A DNA stretch of 64,000 bases from Jannaschia maritima (GTDB taxonomy: Bacteria; Pseudomonadota; Alphaproteobacteria; Rhodobacterales; Rhodobacteraceae), in the NCBI RefSeq assembly GCF_030973515.1, contig NZ_JARGZA010000002.1, forward strand, positions 186,001 through 250,000, read 5' to 3'. Shown here one piece after another: positions 61,681 through 64,000 of the stretch. The number at the start of each line of letters is the position of its first letter. The stretch's first letter is position 1. The notes under the pieces were generated by a model, which was given only the letters and a program-made list of their open reading frames with translations, did no database searches and was not told the origin of the DNA. The position numbers and the translations under genes are program-made.

Positions 61681-62511
61681 TCAGCCCCGCCTGCGTCGCA
61701 TCACCGCGAGGGTACCGAGCCCCGCCAGCAGCAGCGGCGCGCCCGCCGGCAACGGGATGGGCGGGACCTCCGAGATGCTGATGGTCGCTAGAAGGACGTC
61801 GCCGTCCGTCGGTCCCGTCACCGGGCCCAGCCCACCGACACGCGGGAAGCCGTCGAGGAAGGACAGGTTCCGCAGGGCCGTCACGACACCGTTTTCCCCG
61901 TCGCCCGCGAGGGGCTGGAAGCCAGGCGTGAAGGCCGCATCGTTGGTTGCGTCCGGCGTCCCGTTGCGTTCCGTGCCGGCGTCGTACGCGTTCGACGCGA
62001 AGACCTGGATCGGGTCTCCGAAGACGAAGGTTCCGGTCGCGTCGTACAGCCGGTATGCCATCGAATCGTCGTTACCGATGAACACGTCGTTCGACGGGAT
62101 CACCATCGTGAGGAACGAGAACCAGTCGTTGCCCGCGTCCAGCTCGATTTCGAACGCGACCGACTCGCCCGGGTCGATCACCGGCGCGCCCCCGAACCCG
62201 CCTGGGGCCGCCGTCGTGATCGCTTGCCCGCCCGCGTCGCGGACGTTCTCGGCCTGACCGCGCGTGACGTTCAGCCCGGCATTCGCGCCGTTGACGCCGT
62301 CCTCCGCGATCAACTCGACGCCCGCGCCGGCAGCCTCCCCGACGGTGAAGTTGTCGAAGGTCCCGTCGTGGAACGCGCTGAAGAGCGGGGTGAAGAAGAA
62401 TCCGGCTGCCGTCTGATCGTTGGTGAACTCGACGCGCACGGTGCGGGCATCGGTCGCCCCCGCGGCAAGGGTGGTCGCGGCGATCAGGGCCGCGGTAATG
62501 GTCAATCTCAT
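61681..62511 (-). CDS. Spondin_N-domain protein with VPLPA-CTERM sorting signal
   Basis: A 276-residue secreted protein. A signal peptide (LTITAALIAATTLAAGATDA) is followed by a Spondin_N-type domain with FTNDQTAAGFFFTPLFSAFHDGTFDNF near residues 30-55 region and the family-like FLTMVIPSNDVFIGNDD and NAYDAGTERNGTPDA segments. The C-terminus has VPPIPLPAGAPLLLAGLGTLAVMRRRRG architecture: VPLPA motif, membrane helix and basic tail, the exosortase/rhombosortase-type signal for surface attachment. Likely a surface adhesin-like or matrix protein. Confidence 0.85.
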   Translation of the reverse strand: MRLTITAALIAATTLAAGATDARTVRVEFTNDQTAAGFFFTPLFSAFHDGTFDNFTVGEAAGAGVELIAEDGVNGANAGLNVTRGQAENVRDAGGQAITTAAPGGFGGAPVIDPGESVAFEIELDAGNDWFSFLTMVIPSNDVFIGNDDSMAYRLYDATGTFVFGDPIQVFASNAYDAGTERNGTPDATNDAAFTPGFQPLAGDGENGVVTALRNLSFLDGFPRVGGLGPVTGPTDGDVLLATISISEVPPIPLPAGAPLLLAGLGTLAVMRRRRG

Positions 62512-62628
62512 GGTCCGTCATCCTGTTGATCCGCCGCCCCTCGCGGACGGCAGGAACCGGTTAACGAACCGTCGGGCCCCGTGGGGTCACACCTGCCTCA
62601 CGTCGTCGTCAGACCATCGTGAGGGCCG

Positions 62629-63303
62629 TCATCCGTTCCGCATCCGCTCCACCCCCCGGGCCCGACTAAGCAGGACGTAGGCCATGGCGCCGACGAAGGC
62701 GAAGATCAGCAGGCCCAGCCCGCGTTCATAGAGACCGTCCCACGCATCGGGCACGATCAGCATGAAGGCGGGCGCGGCGGGGATCCACAGGATCGTCACG
62801 ACGCGGCAGGCCCACTTGGCGGCGTTCGACTCGGTGCCCGCCCCATAGGACATGGCCCAAGGGACGACCGCGAACAGCACGCCCAGGGCCCATACCAACT
62901 GCCCATGGATCACCGCGCCGTCCTTGTCCGCGTCACCGTATTCGTTGCGTGCGCCCACCAGGAACACGATTAACCCGGCGAGGATCAAACCGAAGATGCC
63001 GAGCGACCAGGCCTTGCCGCCCAGATGACTGTGCGCCGATCCCACCGCGCAGGCGATCAAGGCCGCCGAGAACGAATAGATGCCGATGTCGACGATCCAT
63101 TCGCGCTTGCCCGCCCCCAGGTCGCTGATCGTGTCCGCGACCCAATCATGGTTCGGCACCGCGAAATCCGCGATCAGGATGCTGATGGCGAGGATCGCGC
63201 AGCCGCCCAAAGCCAAGGTGGCCAGGAGGCGCAGGAAGGTGGGTCGCTCCGCGCCGGGATCGTCCGGCCGCCCGGTTCCGTCCATCGTGTCATAGATCGC
63301 CAT
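62629..63303 (-). CDS. DUF998 membrane protein
   Basis: A 224-residue protein with about six membrane helices and the DUF998-type start: ADFAVPNHDWVADTISDLGAGKREWIVDIGIYSF, with an ISDLG motif and conserved acidic residues, then NEYGDADKDGAVIHGQLVWALG. Function unknown; related proteins are often annotated as putative membrane channels. The ATG at 63303 follows GGAAGGA. It is next to yebC on the same strand, 75 bases downstream. Confidence 0.8.
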   Translation of the reverse strand: MAIYDTMDGTGRPDDPGAERPTFLRLLATLALGGCAILAISILIADFAVPNHDWVADTISDLGAGKREWIVDIGIYSFSAALIACAVGSAHSHLGGKAWSLGIFGLILAGLIVFLVGARNEYGDADKDGAVIHGQLVWALGVLFAVVPWAMSYGAGTESNAAKWACRVVTILWIPAAPAFMLIVPDAWDGLYERGLGLLIFAFVGAMAYVLLSRARGVERMRNG

Positions 63304-63378
63304 GGACGCATCCTTCCGTTACCCTGGGCAACGGGACCGGTGGACGGGGGGTTCCATCCGCCGTTGGGTCGCGGTGCG

Positions 63379-64000
63379 TCAGGCGTCCCCCAGTTGGGCC
63401 ATCACCTCGTCGGACGCTTCGAAGTTGGCGGTAACGGCTTGGACGTCGTCGTCGTCCTCCAACGCCTCGATCAGGCGCATCAGGCCCTGCATGCCATCGA
63501 GGTCCAATTCGGTCGTCGTGGTCGGGCGCCAGACCAGCTTGGTGGCTTCGCTTTCGCCCAATTCGGCTTCCAGTGCGGTGCTGACGGCGTTCAGATCGCT
63601 GTCCGCGCACCAGATCACGTGGGATCCGTCGTCGGATTCCACGTCCTCCGCGCCTGCCTCGATGGCAGCCAGCATCACCGTGTCCTCGTCGCCTACGTCT
63701 GCCGGATAGACAACCTGTCCCTTGCGGTCGAACATAAAGCCGACGCTGCCCGTCTCACCCAGGTTGCCCCCGTTCTTCGAGAACGTGCTGCGGACGGTGC
63801 TGGCGGTGCGGTTCTTGTTGTCGGTCATCGTCTCGACGATGATCGCGACGCCGCCGGGACCGTAGCCTTCGTAGCGGATCTCGTCGTAGTTCTCGGCGTC
63901 GCCTCCGGACGCCTTCGCGATGGCCCGCTCGATGTTGTCCTTGGGCATCGAGTTGGACTTGGCCTCCTTCACGGCGAGGCGCAGGCGTGGGTTCTTGTCC
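63379..64000 (-). CDS. YebC/PmpR-family regulator, 5' end missing
   Basis: A TACO1/YebC-type protein that acts in transcription or in translation of polyproline stretches. The visible 207 residues include [46 protein letters not shown] and [26 protein letters not shown], all near-invariant; the acidic C-terminus ends EVMAQLGDA. About 40 N-terminal residues lie beyond the window. Nothing downstream besides DUF998. Confidence 0.95.
   Translation of the reverse strand, partial: DKNPRLRLAVKEAKSNSMPKDNIERAIAKASGGDAENYDEIRYEGYGPGGVAIIVETMTDNKNRTASTVRSTFSKNGGNLGETGSVGFMFDRKGQVVYPADVGDEDTVMLAAIEAGAEDVESDDGSHVIWCADSDLNAVSTALEAELGESEATKLVWRPTTTTELDLDGMQGLMRLIEALEDDDDVQAVTANFEASDEVMAQLGDA

Noticed and set aside
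62555-62571. GAAC-N8-GAAC near the spondin gene as a LexA box
   Set aside because: Spacing is 8, not 7, so it fails the alphaproteobacterial LexA consensus.
62596-62624. CCTCACG/CGTGAGG inverted repeat as terminator after DUF998
   Set aside because: The loop is 15 bases and no U-tract follows on the minus strand.
1-64000. CRISPR arrays, insertion sequences, prophage or integron signals
   Set aside because: No spacer-repeat pattern, transposase, integrase or terminal repeats were seen; gene content is housekeeping and metabolic.

Overview
The window is a high-GC, gene-dense chromosomal segment from an alphaproteobacterium, most likely a Rhodobacteraceae (Roseobacter-group) member. This rests on recognised gene families and order: a division cluster ending ftsQ-ftsA-ftsZ-lpxC-bamD-recN; an infA-maf-RNase E/G-yacG block next to UPF0262 and hisD; a propionyl-CoA carboxylase/methylmalonyl-CoA mutase locus; a phaZ/phaC-phaP-phaR region; a SAM-II riboswitch before metZ; and CtrA- and LexA-type sites of alphaproteobacterial form. 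The genus cannot be fixed. I see no insertion sequence, prophage, CRISPR array or rRNA. Genes are cut at both ends (an acyltransferase at the left, yebC at the right).

Layout. 1-4.1 kb: acyltransferase tail, ArsR regulator plus DUF6428 partner, tRNA-Leu(GAG), lipB, and a type III polyketide synthase coupled to an isoprenylcysteine-type methyltransferase. 4.2-8.9 kb: cytochrome aa3 oxidase subunit I, a DUF2244 protein with a terminator-like hairpin in its first codons, a small zinc metallopeptidase and a ClC chloride channel. 8.9-22.5 kb (minus strand): ftsW-murG-murC-murB-ddl-ftsQ-ftsA-ftsZ, then lpxC-bamD-recN, with a perfect CtrA-type box upstream of ftsW. 22.8-26.1 kb: folE2, metZ under a SAM-II riboswitch, and a glutathione S-transferase. 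26.2-33.2 kb: a plus-strand module of membrane and stress-type genes (31-residue membrane peptide, XpaC, TelA, DUF2927 lipoprotein, integral membrane protein, SPFH-GYF protein, b561-like protein, zinc-ribbon membrane protein). 33.3-37.8 kb: coiled-coil protein, serine hydrolase, PfkB sugar kinase, D-Tyr-tRNA deacylase and a class III aminotransferase preceded by 11-bp iterons. 37.9-43.6 kb: PHA metabolism (phaR, phaP, phaC, phaZ) with PhaR-type operators, interrupted by a nucleotide-sugar epimerase-like gene. 43.6-49.1 kb: yacG, RNase E/G, maf, infA, NTF2-like protein, low-molecular-weight phosphatase, UPF0262, membrane protein, hisD. 49.3-58.9 kb: methylmalonyl-CoA mutase, pccA and pccB with interspersed small genes. 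59-64 kb: MFS exporter, CoxG, EamA transporter, spondin-domain VPLPA-CTERM protein, DUF998 protein and yebC.

The genes link into several systems: envelope growth and division, with likely cell-cycle control through CtrA; propionate assimilation to succinyl-CoA (pccA, pccB, mutase); PHA storage with local autoregulation; and methionine synthesis controlled by SAM. The two most unusual items are the XpaC-TelA-SPFH-zinc-ribbon module, which resembles a membrane-stress system assembled from parts known separately in Bacillus (xpaC-yaaN and ydjGHI), and a self-contained 0.2-kb unit at 52.83-53.04 kb. That unit has a LexA-type box over a -10 element, a Shine-Dalgarno sequence, a 25-codon proline-rich ORF and a hairpin.
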